NCBI GenBank assembly: GCA_003427395.1
Contig: BFEA01000017.1
Span: forward strand, 5,447,532 to 5,493,305
Origin: Chara braunii
Taxonomy: Eukaryota > Streptophyta > Charophyceae > Charales > Characeae
Reading direction: 5' to 3'
DNA length: 45,774 nucleotides
Part shown: positions 10,792 through 19,874 of the stretch, in pieces
Layout: every line of letters starts with the position of its first letter
How positions within the stretch are numbered: the stretch's first letter is position 1
The notes under the pieces: model-generated
The model's input: only the letters and a program-made list of their open reading frames with translations
Told to the model about the DNA's origin: nothing
The model's database searches: none
Translations under genes and position numbers: made by a program

Positions 10792-10803
10792 GCTCCGATA
10801 CCA
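10792..10803 (-). promoter_or_regulatory. Primer-binding site, initiator-Met tRNA type
   Basis: Minus strand TGGTATCGGAGC, one base after the 3' end (CA) of the 5' LTR. It matches the usual plant LTR-retrotransposon PBS TGGTATCAGAGC with one mismatch. That PBS pairs with the 3' end of initiator methionine tRNA, which primes first-strand cDNA. This fixes the inner boundary of the 5' LTR at 10805. Confidence 0.88.
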
Positions 10804-10804
10804 G

Positions 10805-11867
10805 TGCAATCAGACTCGCATACTTCGTCACTTCACATGCATACATACAAATAGATGGTGAATCACACTGGCGCATAGCGCCCAACTCAAAGCTCGAGGA
10901 TATGGAAACCAAGACACAGTTCAGATGCAAGCTCACTTCAACAGGCTATGGTGCATCAGCATCAGCACCCACACATCGCAACTCTTGTCTCTGTGTCCAA
11001 CACCCCTGTTCGCTTCACGCTTCAACTCCGGATCACCCTGGATACCCCACGCACACACTCTGCACACACACGAATGCACACACACGAATGCACACACACG
11101 AATGCATACCTATTACTAACTATGGCAGCTATGGCCGCCAACTAACTCTACTCTACAAGCAGCTATGGCTGCGCTAACTCCCTCTAGCCCACTTCGACTT
11201 CAGGCTCCTCTGCAGACCACCTCGCACAAGTCACCGTGGCAGCGCTTCCGCATGGCTTCCGCAGGAATGAATGAATGGCTGTGCGCTGCCTCTTGATTTA
11301 TACTTCTGTAACTCGTTGGTCTGCCCCTTTCCATCGGCCCATGGTACACACAGTCCCTCATGGTACTTGCTGGACTGGACTGGGACTGACTGGACCGTAC
11401 CGCTGACTGCCTGGGGACACACTGCTAACCTACCACTATCGTACTACGAACGTACTGCAGTTGGTCCACCACTTGCCCACTTGCCCACTTGCCCACTTGC
11501 CCACTTGCCTCAGTCTAAAACGTGAGCAAGCTGTGAAAGGCCACTTCCGGACCTTCCGGAAGTCTGTGGACTTGGCCTTTCGGGAGCTACGACCTTGACC
11601 TCTCAGGACTGTAGCAGCTACGACTTTGACCCTTCAGAACATCTACAGCTACGACTTCTGGAACTCTCTAAGACCTCTACTCGACAGGTCTATAGATCGA
11701 ATCCCTATGTCCACACAGTCCTACGACAGACAAACAACAACTCACAAAACACAGGTCATGGGTTCAAACACTCAGAGGTCAACTCGATACTGTACATGGG
11801 TGAGGTAAGGTCTGGGGATCAAACCCCGGGATCTGCATCTGCCTCTGCAAAGGTGAAAACCGTTTCA
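10805..11867 (-). repeat. 5' LTR of the gypsy element
   Basis: Full-length LTR of 1063 bases, with TG...CA ends in element orientation and a PBS just inside. It retains a block (about 10819-10962) missing from the left LTR but recognisable in the solo LTR at 14546-15423, so the left LTR carries the deletion. CACACACGAATG occurs three times around 11070-11105. TATA-like sequence lies at 11295-11302. Confidence 0.94.
11295..11302 (-). promoter_or_regulatory. Probable TATA box of the 5' LTR promoter
   Basis: Minus-strand TATAAATC in the 5' LTR, the copy that would drive genomic RNA synthesis. The matching positions in the other two LTRs in the window are conserved. Confidence 0.6.
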
Positions 11868-11900
11868 AAGAAGAGGAAGAGGAGGAAGAAGAAGAAGACG
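11868..11900. repeat. Purine tract, right side of the gypsy insertion
   Basis: AAGAAGAGGAAGAGG-type sequence follows the LTR end directly and continues the tract that ends at 1709 on the other side. The first four bases AAGA match 1706-1709, a candidate target-site duplication. Confidence 0.75.
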
Positions 11901-12234
11901 AGTTCGCAATTGATGGAGCTGGCATGCTGTGAGCGAATGAAGACCTGCAGTTCTTTTTCCCCCTTCAAAAGGACGGTGCAATCAGCCAGGACGTGAGAAC
12001 ACAAAAATTTTGAGCAGCAAGATCTGAGTACACGGTGAGAATAGGGTACAGAATGCTGTTGAAGACAAAAGACCCATCGTGGACAATTAACAGAAGATTG
12101 CTCACGACTAACGGTTAATAGGTGGTGTCATTTTCGGCGAGTTTTTCACCGAAACTGCCATATTTACCTGAATTTAATTTTTTTGCTTTTTTTCTTGTTT
12201 TTTTTTTTGTTGTTGTATGATTGGGGATGAAGCC

Positions 12235-13010
12235 AAACAGATCGCCAAGGTACCCACACTGGAAGAAGATACAAGGCGGTCAGGCCCCTTTATCATCAGG
12301 AGCCTCCAATGGCTCATATCATAGGCAGCAGTGCCCGTCAACCAATGGCTTCACATAAGAAGAAGGAAGAATGATCCTAATAGCTAGCTCTGACTGGTGA
12401 TTACTCTGCTCAGATCAAGAACAAGAAGACATGATCCACTGCCTCATCAGGTGTAAAGAAGCAACCGAGTATCGGGCTACAGCGGCTGACCTGTGGAGTA
12501 GATTATTCTCCTCCCTCCTCTCAGAGCACCCCATCCAGATATTGCTTTGAACTAACACCCCCTCGGATTTTTGCAAGCCGGAACGGATATGGTACGACTT
12601 GATACGGAATGCAACGCTATGAGAGGTGCAGCACCACACTCCACAAGACAAGAAATCCCTGAGAAAGGGTTTGGGCAGCAACCAAGAATCTCTCTCATCG
12701 AGGCAGGAATCCTGTGCAAATGAGGTGCCCCTGAACGGATATGGTATGACTTGATACGGAATGCGACGCTATGGGCAATCTGGAAAGAGAGGTGCAGCAT
12801 CACACTCGACACGACGAAAAATCCTTGAGGAAAGGTTTGGGCAGCAACCCCATAGAAATCTCATCGAGGCAGGAATCCTGTGTAAATGTGGTGCAAGGTG
12901 AAACTGGTATATTAGGCTGACCCAGAGTCAGAAAGGCGACAAAAAGCGAAGTTCCGGAGGATATGGCTGGCGAATGGCAAATTTGGCTACGATACAAGGA
13001 ATGGGTATCA
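12235..13010 (+). pseudogene. LINE ORF2 C-terminal remnant (zf-RVT region)
   Basis: Plus-strand pieces in shifting frames match the C-terminal part of other LINE copies in this window. SLQW lies at 12301-12312, followed by VPVNQWL. An H-x4-C half-site HCLIRC is at 12437-12454, then AADLWSRLFSSL, then WYDLIRNATLWAIWKERC near 12745-12800. Stops and frameshifts are frequent. A segment of about 152-166 bases is tandemly duplicated (from about 12581 and from about 12733), and the first copy has lost 14 bases. The zinc-binding region follows the RT domain in plant-type LINEs; its function is poorly known. The remnant is 5'-truncated, as LINE copies often are. Confidence 0.8.
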
Positions 13011-13261
13011 ATTTATCAAATGTGTGAAGACTGGCACAACTCGGACCCATCCACGGCATGACAAGACGGTCAACAGCCCAAGTCCCAGGATCCCATTTGG
13101 ACATTAGATGCAGGCTACGGCAATCCTCTAGAGACCATAACTTGGAGCCGCGTCCTATGGGGGCTGCGGAACTCACTCACTCTTGTCTTGCACGTACAGC
13201 TCTATTCGACAGGCCTTGAGGAAGGGCCTGAGAGAGGTGAGAACAGAGCCGCAAGCTGACA

Positions 13262-13435
13262 GGCAATCCTTCAATACAGGAGTAATCAATGCTGTTCAGG
13301 GGTCCTTTTTTTCGGACAAACGGAAGGAAGTGTGAGTTGGTAAATGTTGTATTTATTTCGCCGGTGGAAAAAGGAACTGGACTGATGCTCTCCAGAATGG
13401 AAACCGAGCCAGGGCCATAAGGACCTGTTTTTTGT
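13262..13435 (+). repeat. LINE 3' untranslated tail with stem-loop
   Basis: Matches the reverse complement of 26391-26570 over most of its length. It includes TAATCAATGCTGTTCAGGGG, the block CCGGTGGAA...GGAAC, and CCAGAATGGAAA...CCATAAGG. A small stem (TCCT/AGGA around 13268-13282) precedes TAATCAATGCTG. It lies downstream of the zf-RVT remnant at 12235-13010 and probably belongs to it. Confidence 0.75.
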
Positions 13436-13612
13436 CAAAAACGAAGAAGAAGAAGAAGAAGAAAGAAGAGCAACCGTGAAAAAAAGACAAAAGAAATGAA
13501 GAAAGCAAGGAAAGAACCTGATCATGTCTGATTGTTTGTTTCATTTGTTTCGCAAACTGCGGTCTTTCAGTTGATTGATGTGTGACAATATCTAAGAAAA
13601 CTCAACCAGCAC

Positions 13613-13817
13613 CTTTAAGCCGCCACTGCCCGCCAGTACACAGCCCCAGCCTTGTGGAGAGAGATTTTTTCAGAGGCTCGGTGTCAGGGCTACCAGACCA
13701 CAACGGCCGGCGGCACCAGCCAAAAAAAATGAAAAGAAGTGTGCACCGCTGGCAGTTCGAAAAAGCTTGGCACACAGTGGAAGGCCGCCAGCCCCCGGGT
13801 GTACCAATGGTTTAAAG
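13613..13817 (+). mobile_element. MITE-like element, copy A
   Basis: About 205 bp with imperfect terminal inverted repeats: TTTAAGCCGCCACTG at the left, and a right end whose reverse complement starts CTTTAAACCATTGGTACACC. The interior holds GGCGGCACCAGCC (about 13712-13724), shared with copies B and C. It has no coding capacity. Confidence 0.6.
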
Positions 13818-13936
13818 TTTAAACTTTAAAGTTCGAGCTCTCAGTAAGCTAGTAGTGGTCACTGGTTTTAATTTAAAAAAGAAAAAAGGAAAAAAAAAAA
13901 AAAAAGAAGGCAATCAGTCATAGTTTGACAACACTT

Positions 13937-14110
13937 ACCAGGGCCTAGGTCCCATTAGCAAAGAGGATTGGATTTAGCTCCTGAATCTGGACGTGTTTTA
14001 ACAGAGATGCAGAAAAGCTGTTCAATCTCGAATTTCTGCACTTTTCCAGGAACACGTCTAGATTCAGGCGTTCAATCCAATCCATGTTGCTAGTGGGACC
14101 TCGCCCCAGG
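13937..14110. repeat. Fold-back element with imperfect arms of about 75 bp
   Basis: Left arm (CCAGGGCCTAGGTCCC... through GGATTGGATT, CTGAATCTGGACGTGTT and GCAGAAAAG) and right arm are near-complementary. The right arm read backwards gives CCTGGGGCGAGGTCCC, GGATTGGATT and CTGAATCTAGACGTGTT. The RNA or single strand would fold into a long hairpin with a short loop near 14020-14028. No frame inside is coding. Confidence 0.8.
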
Positions 14111-14246
14111 AGACCAGCAGCCAGGTTTTCCCTGTCCTGCAGTGAAGCAGGCAGAGGACAGGCGCAGCAAGGGTGAGGCCCCATGTACTACACAGATTGT
14201 CTGTTCATGACGTTGAAAGCCCGGAAATAAAAGAATGCCGGTAAGT

Positions 14247-14422
14247 GGGACCTTGCCCTAGGATTCTCCACTACCGTCTTCCCCCCCCCAATAGAGCGTA
14301 CAGTCATTATCACCGTATCTAGACTGGAAGTTGCCCCAAAAAATCCAGCCATAGGGATCATATGTTCCATTCGGGGGAAGACAGTAGTGGAGCTGTAATC
14401 AGGAGGAATCCTGACTGACAGA
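14247..14422. repeat. Second inverted repeat adjoining the fold-back element
   Basis: CTCCACTACCGTCTTCCCCC (about 14266-14285) is complementary, with one mismatch, to GGGGGAAGACAGTAGTGGAG (about 14374-14393). AGGATTC outside the left arm and GGAATCCT outside the right arm also pair. The left flank GTGGGACCTTGCCCTAGG resembles the right end of the fold-back element at 14093-14110, so the two may be related. Confidence 0.65.
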
Positions 14423-14545
14423 GATCTTTCTACGCATGCATGCTATCACCGGCTGGCAGAAAATCATCCAAAAAAATGTTTGTTTGTTTTTTTTTAACAC
14501 CAAAAATGAATTTAACCTAAGGAATCATCATCTGAATATCTGACA

Positions 14546-15423
14546 TGAATCAGACTCGCTTTCTTCTTCGCTTCACATACATGCAAAGTTGCAAACAGAT
14601 GGCGATCCACACTGGCGCACAGCACCCACTCAAAACTCAGAGATATGGAACTCGAGAACACAGTTCAGGCGCAAACTTGCTTCAACAGGCTATGGCGCTT
14701 CAGCGCCTGTACAACCAACTCTCGACACTGTTCCCAACACCACTGTTCGCACACACTCAAATCCGGATCACCCTGAATACTTCACACGCTTCCCTCTCCT
14801 ATACACACACACACACTAGCACCTAACTTCCTCCTACAGCGGCTATGGCCGCTCTACTAACACTGACTATGGCTACGTAGTCTCACTTCAGCCCACTTCG
14901 ACTTCGGGCGATATGCAGACCACCTCGCACAAGACGTTGTAGCAGCACTTCCGCATGGCTTACGCAGCGAATGAATGAATCGCTGGACGCTGCCTCTTGA
15001 TATATACTTCTGTTGGTCGCTGGTCTGCCCCTTTCCTCCAGGCCCTCGGTGCACACAGTCCCACACGGTACTTGCTTGATTGGACTGCGACTGACTGGAC
15101 CGGTACCGCTGACTGCATGGCGTTGCACTGCCGACTCGATGAAGTCGCACTGCCTACTCGACGCAGCTGGACCTACGACTTATGTACGGACCTCTAGCCT
15201 AGCAGTTTCGAATTCTACACATCTGTAACCCCTACTTGACAGATCTACAGATCGAACCCTTACAACTACAAGGACCTATGACAAGGTACAGTCGCTACTA
15301 AAACACAGGTCGCGGGTTCAAAACACACAGAGGTCTACTCGATACTGTACACGGGTGCACGTAAGGTCTAGGGATCGAACCCTGGGATCTGCATCTGCTT
15401 CTGCAAAGGTGAAAACCGTTTCA
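14546..15423 (-). mobile_element. Solo LTR of the same gypsy family, diverged
   Basis: Aligns end to end with the LTRs of the element at 1710-11867. It starts TGAATCAGACTCGC on the plus strand, has the GGCGATCCACACTGGCGCA block, the TATATATC box at 14999-15006, and ends GTGAAAACCGTTTCA at 15423. Divergence is much higher than between the paired LTRs. No PBS, PPT or internal sequence is attached, so it most likely arose by LTR-LTR recombination. I see no matching target duplication at its edges. Confidence 0.88.
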
Positions 15424-15486
15424 ACTGGCTCCCCATGCAACCTCATAAAAAGCTATGAAGGGATCTTGTGTATTGACCTTAGAGCT

Positions 15487-15705
15487 CAAACCAGCAGTAC
15501 TTCCGAGGCACTTTTCTCCAGGGGCTGAAAACACCCTGTGCGCCAAAAAAGAAAAAAGAAAAAAGAAACCAGCACAGCTCTCCTTTTGGCTGGTGCCGCA
15601 ACCCATTTTGCTCCGGAGGCCGAGCCCCGAAAGTGGCAGCAGCATGCAAGCTGTGACTTTGAAAAAATGGCTGGGAAACGTACTGGTGGACAGTGGTGGT
15701 TTAAA
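15487..15705 (-). mobile_element. MITE-like element, copy B
   Basis: About 219 bp. Its reverse complement aligns along the full length of copy C (18899-19096): the AAACCACC start, the TTTCCCAGCCATTTT stretch, GCTTGCATGCTGC, CTTTCGGGGCTC, GGCACCAGCCAAAAGGAG, GGAGAAAAGTG and the GTACTGCTGGTTT end. Terminal inverted repeats are about 14 bases. Confidence 0.8.
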
Positions 15706-15790
15706 TATCGGATTTGGCTTTCTGGAGGACTAGACATGGAAGATGGTCAGTTCTTTTTGCCAAGAAAAGAAAAAGCCGCCTTTCCCCAGT

Positions 15791-15796
<6 letters not shown>

Positions 15797-15822
<26 letters not shown>
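15797..15822. repeat. Poly(T) homopolymer tract
   Basis: Long T run between a MITE-like copy and a dispersed-element copy. One of many homopolymer tracts in the window. Confidence 0.85.
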
Positions 15823-15840
15823 GGGAGAACACTCCTGGGG

Positions 15841-15945
15841 GTTATCACCTAGGCTGATAAGAGCAGGCCCCAGTGATACCCCCCCATCGGATGGCTCCAG
15901 TCTATTGGTGGGGAGCAGCACCTGCTGGAAATCGGCTTCGACATT
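15841..15945 (+). repeat. Dispersed TGATAAGAGCA element, copy a
   Basis: Carries the invariant TGATAAGAGCA (15855-15865) and the conserved block TATTGGTGGGGAGCAGCACC followed by TGCTGGAAA. The core is flanked by arms GGGGGTTATCAC and GTGATACCCCCC, which pair with one bulged base. See the findings for the family. Confidence 0.75.
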
Positions 15946-16190
15946 TACCCTGCTGCTTCTTTTCTTTTGTTTTCCTTTTCTTCTTTTTCTTTTTCTTTTT
16001 CTTTTTTCTTCATCATTTTCCTCATGTGTCTATTTGGGTGAATGAGGAAAATAATACTATAATAGTGCCTGTCTGGACAGGAGAAACGAACATCATAGCC
16101 AAGCGATCGGGCTGGGTAGGGCCCTTAGAAGCTCTCACTGGCACACATCAGAGTAATCTAGACAAACGGGACCTCAGATATGTGCTTGTA

Positions 16191-16273
16191 GGCTGTAGCT
16201 CAATTCTATAGAGCACCGATTTACGGATTTGGGGGTTGAGAGGGGTGGAGAGTTCAAGTCCTTCCACTCTTCC
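16191..16273 (+). repeat. tRNA-like sequence, possibly SINE-derived
   Basis: TGTAGCTCAATTCTATAGAGC (16194-16214) would form a D-arm with a perfect GCTC/GAGC stem. GAGTTCAAGTCC (16250-16261) matches a B box. The anticodon and acceptor stems do not form convincingly, so I call it tRNA-like and not a tRNA gene. It differs from SINE family A. Confidence 0.4.
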
Positions 16274-16296
16274 ATGGAACACAGTTGTGCAGAGAT

Positions 16297-16348
16297 ATAT
16301 AATTGAATACGTGTCATACGGCCGGTGCAATGCCGTATTCAATTATAT
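16297..16348. repeat. Perfect 15-bp inverted repeat (hairpin)
   Basis: ATATAATTGAATACG at 16297-16311 is exactly complementary to 16334-16348, with a 22-base loop that can itself pair (GGC/GCC). It sits just before an ATATATCGTCACAA tandem at about 16430-16460. Confidence 0.85.
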
Positions 16349-16349
16349 T

Positions 16350-17146
16350 TGCAATGTGCCCGTTTTTTGTTTTTATTCTTTGTTTCGCAAAGTGCGCTCT
16401 TTTATATATATCGCTCTTTTATATATCGTCACAAATATATCGTCACAATATATATATTGTACAGTGCAGCAACTACAGCATAAAAGAGTACCACGTGGAG
16501 TTGGCTCCCCGTCTCAGAGGCAATCGCCCAAGCTTTTAGTGGGGAAATTTAGCCCCTCCGAAACGCCTGAAAGTTTAGCCACCACGCTGGGCTGGCTGAC
16601 TGACTGGTCCGGATCTTTTCTGTTCGCTAACCGACGTCCTTTTTCTTTTTTTTTTTCCTTTTTTTTTTTAATCGATGTCCTGTCACCTAGCCCTTCAACG
16701 AGGCCTGAGAGAAAATGAAATCAAATGATCTGCTCTACATTGAGCATCTTTTTTTTTTCTTTTTTTTCTTCTTCTTTTTTCATACTCAGCTCTCCATCAA
16801 AAGCATTTTCGTGGCCACTGATTCCAAAAATCCAAAGATGGATCGTAGCAATCTTTCTGCTGAGCTGGCCTTACCACCCCATACTGCTGGTCAAGATCTC
16901 TGTTCATATTAGATCTACACAAAAGCTCTGTGAAGTTATGGCATGGAAGAGCCTTATGAATGGTCCATTATTAGGGGAGGACAGCAGAGAGGCAGAGGGA
17001 AATACCCCCTTTAGGACAACCAGAAGACAGACAGAATTCAATTTGATTGAATTGATGATTCACTCACTGAACTGGTGCGCTTTCTTTTTTCTGATTTATT
17101 CGATTCGAAATATGACACTTAGTTTAACGAGTTCAATGACCCCTCT

Positions 17147-17182
<36 letters not shown>

Positions 17183-17945
17183 TTGCTAGCTTTCTAAGTT
17201 GCTAGATTAGATCACCAGTACCTACCATGTTTTTAGACGTTATCGCAGAGGCTGAATCCGTGCGCCGCTGGGGTCCATATGCATTTGCGTCAGAGGGGGC
17301 CTAAGAGCCGCTGGGGTGCTGGTGGTTTAAGTGAAAGTTCTATGACCCCTCTCCACACACACTCTTTTTGCTAGCTCTCTACGTTGGTAGATAGAGCGTC
17401 ATGGATAGGGCTCATACTTATGGGCACGTCTTATGGTTAATGTTTTCACTGGCGTACGGTTGCATGATAGACTTCCTGCTGCTATTTTTGGCACGGGTCA
17501 TAGTGAAGGATGGATACTGGGGTATTACTGTGGCATCCACCCTTTTTTTTCCTTGTTGAATTGGAGATTTTGGTTGCCCACAAGATCTTCATGAGGAGGC
17601 TCAGACTGTGTGCTGTGGATGTGATTCCCACAGGCTGCTGTTTTGGAATACACGGGGAAAAAATGGTTATTTCGCTCGGGCGTCGGCATGGCGCAGGAGG
17701 GTCCCCTAGGGTCAGGCATGACCCGTGGGGTGTTTGTGGATGGGATCGCATCGATTTTATTGTGGGTCGACTTTTTGGTCTCATAGGGAGATAGGTTTGC
17801 CAGGGATGTTGAGCTCAAAATGTTTAAAAGAGGTATATTTGGCGCCCTTTAGGGGGGTGAAGAGGTAAGATTCCCTCCAGTGATCGTGTCCTTATGTGGA
17901 TCTCATGTTTTTTTTTTTTTTTAACTCGGAATCTTCATGTTTTAT
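16350..17945. other. Non-coding AT-rich stretch
   Basis: No gene seen. It contains poly(T) runs, a (AC)n microsatellite (17148-17180) and a local direct repeat: ATGACCCCTCTCCACACAC followed by TTTGCTAGCT occurs at about 17135 and again at about 17341. Confidence 0.6.
17148..17180. repeat. (AC)n microsatellite
   Basis: Perfect AC dinucleotide run. Confidence 0.95.
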
Positions 17946-18000
17946 TGGACGCTGGACTAGGTTTCCAGCAGGTGCAGCTCCCCACCAACAGATGGAGCAT
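17946..18000 (-). repeat. Dispersed TGATAAGAGCA element, copy f (truncated)
   Basis: Only the distal half is present. On the minus strand it reads CCATCTGTTGGTGGGGAGCT, then GCACCTGCTGGAAACC, then GTCCAGCGTCC. The TGATAAGAGCA core is missing. Confidence 0.7.
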
Positions 18001-18898
18001 TGTCTTTTTTGTAATTGAAAAAAGAAAAATGAAGTTGCATGTAATGTTTTGCGTGCATTTGGGGGAGAGTGCTATCGCAGTTGGAGTTGCTGCCACCATG
18101 TGAACCTTCCGTGCTGTTTCTTTTGTTGCTACCGGAGGCAAGTTCATGAGGTGATTTATGGTCTGTGGCATGCAGTGTTCTGCATGGTCACTGTTGCTAG
18201 AGATTTGTTCATGGACGTATGTGCTCATGGACATTGCCTGAGCAGCCATAGCTGACAAGTTGCGTAATCTATACCTTGGTTTCTCTGCTAGCGACAACCT
18301 TAGTATGCAGGCAAGAGAGTCTTTCTTCCGTCCCATAGCGATCGGGTCAACGACAGACGAGCATTCAATGGAGACACTCCTCGTCGTACGCCGACCTCTG
18401 CAACCAGCAAAGGACTACCATCGTTGTGCAACAACATGATTAGTTCTTCCCTGTGCCGTCAGACACCCAAGGATCATAACGCTGGCAATTTCAAGCTGGT
18501 CCCTGCATCCTGCCGTATAGACCGACGGCTTTTGTTGGATTGTTAAGTAATAAGCATGTTTCCTTTCCTTTTCTTTTTTTTCTTTTTTGGTGATAATCTG
18601 TTTTGATTTTCGCCACCTTATCTAATTTTGGTGATTGCCCCTTGGCTTTTTTTTTTTTTTTTTTTTTTTGGCCCTTGCCTAAACTACCATAGTCCACAAT
18701 CACGGAAAGATGCGCTAGCTAGCATGGGCTGAACTTTGAACCTTCAATCAGATAGCTCGACCATGGGCCATGCAAATTGTTTGAAGTTTGAACCATGGAT
18801 CAAGGACTATTGCTAGCCTATCCAATGGAGTACAATACCTACCGAGAGGATTTATCACTTGACATTTGGCTGGTTACATATTGCTAACACCATTACTA
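18001..18898. other. Non-coding stretch, no gene seen
   Basis: Poly(T) tracts (about 18646-18669) and random-looking frames. No recognisable domain on either strand. Confidence 0.55.
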
Positions 18899-19096
18899 TT
18901 AAACCACCGGTACATTTCCCAGCCATTTTAAAAAAAAGTTGTGGCTTGCATGCTGCCGCAACTTTCGGGGCTCAACCTCCAGGGCAAAATGGCTGGCGGC
19001 ACCAGCCAAAAGGAGGCCCGCGCCCGTTCCTTTTTTTGGGCGTGGAGGGAGTTTCCCGCCCCGGAGAAAAGTGTCTTAGAAGTACTGCTGGTTTAA
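18899..19096 (+). mobile_element. MITE-like element, copy C
   Basis: Best-preserved copy, about 198 bp. The left end TTAAACCACCGGTAC and the right end (reverse complement TTAAACCAGCAGTAC) form a terminal inverted repeat of about 15 bases with TTAA outermost. GGCGGCACCAGCC lies in the interior. No reading frame of note. Confidence 0.8.
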
Positions 19097-19150
19097 GGTG
19101 GAGAACAGAAATAGGCCTTTTCTTTTTCTCACATAAAACACCTGCTGAGT

Positions 19151-19255
19151 CTGCTGGGTGTGGTGATAAGAGCACCCACTCCCGGCAGCTCTGCAAGTGA
19201 CTCCAATCCATTGGTGGGGAGTAGCACCTGCTGGAAAGCGGGTTCAGCGTCCCCG
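19151..19255 (+). repeat. Dispersed TGATAAGAGCA element, copy b
   Basis: GGTGATAAGAGCACCC, CCATTGGTGGGGAGTAGCAC, CTGCTGGAAAGCGGG and TTCAGCGTCCCC in order. Inverted arms GGGTG and CACCC flank the core. Confidence 0.8.
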
Positions 19256-19705
19256 ATGCAGAATATGAGAACAGAACAAACCTCTTGTCCATAGGTTGGA
19301 AGTTGGATTGGAACCTGCCTCGTCAGTCCATACTGGACCGCCAGATTTACCAACTAATAAGACTGGCAGCCACAAAAGCAGGCAGTCAGAGCCCACCCTG
19401 CCCATCTGCAAACCAGGTGCACATCACGCTGGGCATCAACAAATGAACGCGATCTCTTCAGGCAGTTTTGGCATTTCCATACTTCCGCAGCCTGAGGTTG
19501 TTTATGTACTTTCCCCTTATTCTTACCACCCACACTCATGGCACTCATGGTATGATGGCATCTCGTCACCACCAGTGTTCTGACCGGCGGTCTGACTACC
19601 CAAAATGGAACCACCCTCCTCTGCCGCCTCCCCCCTCCTTAACCAACCCGCAGCTGGCCACTGGTGCCCGATGAGGCATTTGGAATGAGGCGGGGGCAGC
19701 GGTGG
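19256..19705. other. Non-coding stretch, no gene seen
   Basis: Short overlapping frames with no family motifs. Confidence 0.5.
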
Positions 19706-19874
19706 TTTAAACCGCTAGTACACGGCCCCATCCTTGCAGAAAGTTTTTGTCGCCACAAGCAAAACTTGGAGGCACCGTGTGGCCAGGCCCGCCGTTGGGA
19801 AAAAAAAAATGGCGAAGTGGTGCGGGTTTCATGCTGACACCTGCGGGCCAATATTTGGTGTACTGGTACTTTAA
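19706..19874 (+). mobile_element. MITE-like element, copy D (diverged)
   Basis: About 169 bp. Ends TTTAAACCGCTAGTACAC and, in reverse complement, TTAAAGTACCAGTACACC match the family termini. The interior is weakly similar to the other copies, so membership rests mainly on the ends. Confidence 0.5.

Larger units (their letters stand above)
1710..11867 (-). mobile_element. Ty3/gypsy LTR retrotransposon, nearly complete, minus strand
   Basis: A copy-and-paste retroelement of about 10.16 kb. Two direct LTRs (1710-2602 and 10805-11867) start with TGAAAC and end with CA in element orientation. A PBS lies one base inside the 5' LTR and a purine-rich tract abuts the 3' LTR. Between them, read on the minus strand, are gag, a zinc knuckle, protease, RT, RNase H, integrase and a chromodomain-like end: the Ty3/gypsy order, with RT before integrase. 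The flanks share a possible 4-bp target duplication AAGA (1706-1709 and 11868-11871), weak evidence inside a GAA tract. Several stops and frameshifts make the protein products defective. The gag N-terminus and overall style resemble elements I recall from Chara braunii, which is memory and not a search result. Confidence 0.95.

Noticed and set aside
10083-11177. Long Ser-Leu frame across the N gap
   Set aside because: Generated by the TC repeat and unknown bases; the region belongs to the leader and LTR of the minus-strand element.
15841-15945. Hammerhead ribozyme (CTGATAAG resembles CUGAUGAG)
   Set aside because: The essential G after CUGAU is A in this copy, other copies do not start with CUGA, and no properly placed GAAA and cleavage triplet were found.
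16191-16273. Functional tRNA gene
   Set aside because: D-arm and B box fit, but acceptor and anticodon stems do not; listed only as tRNA-like.
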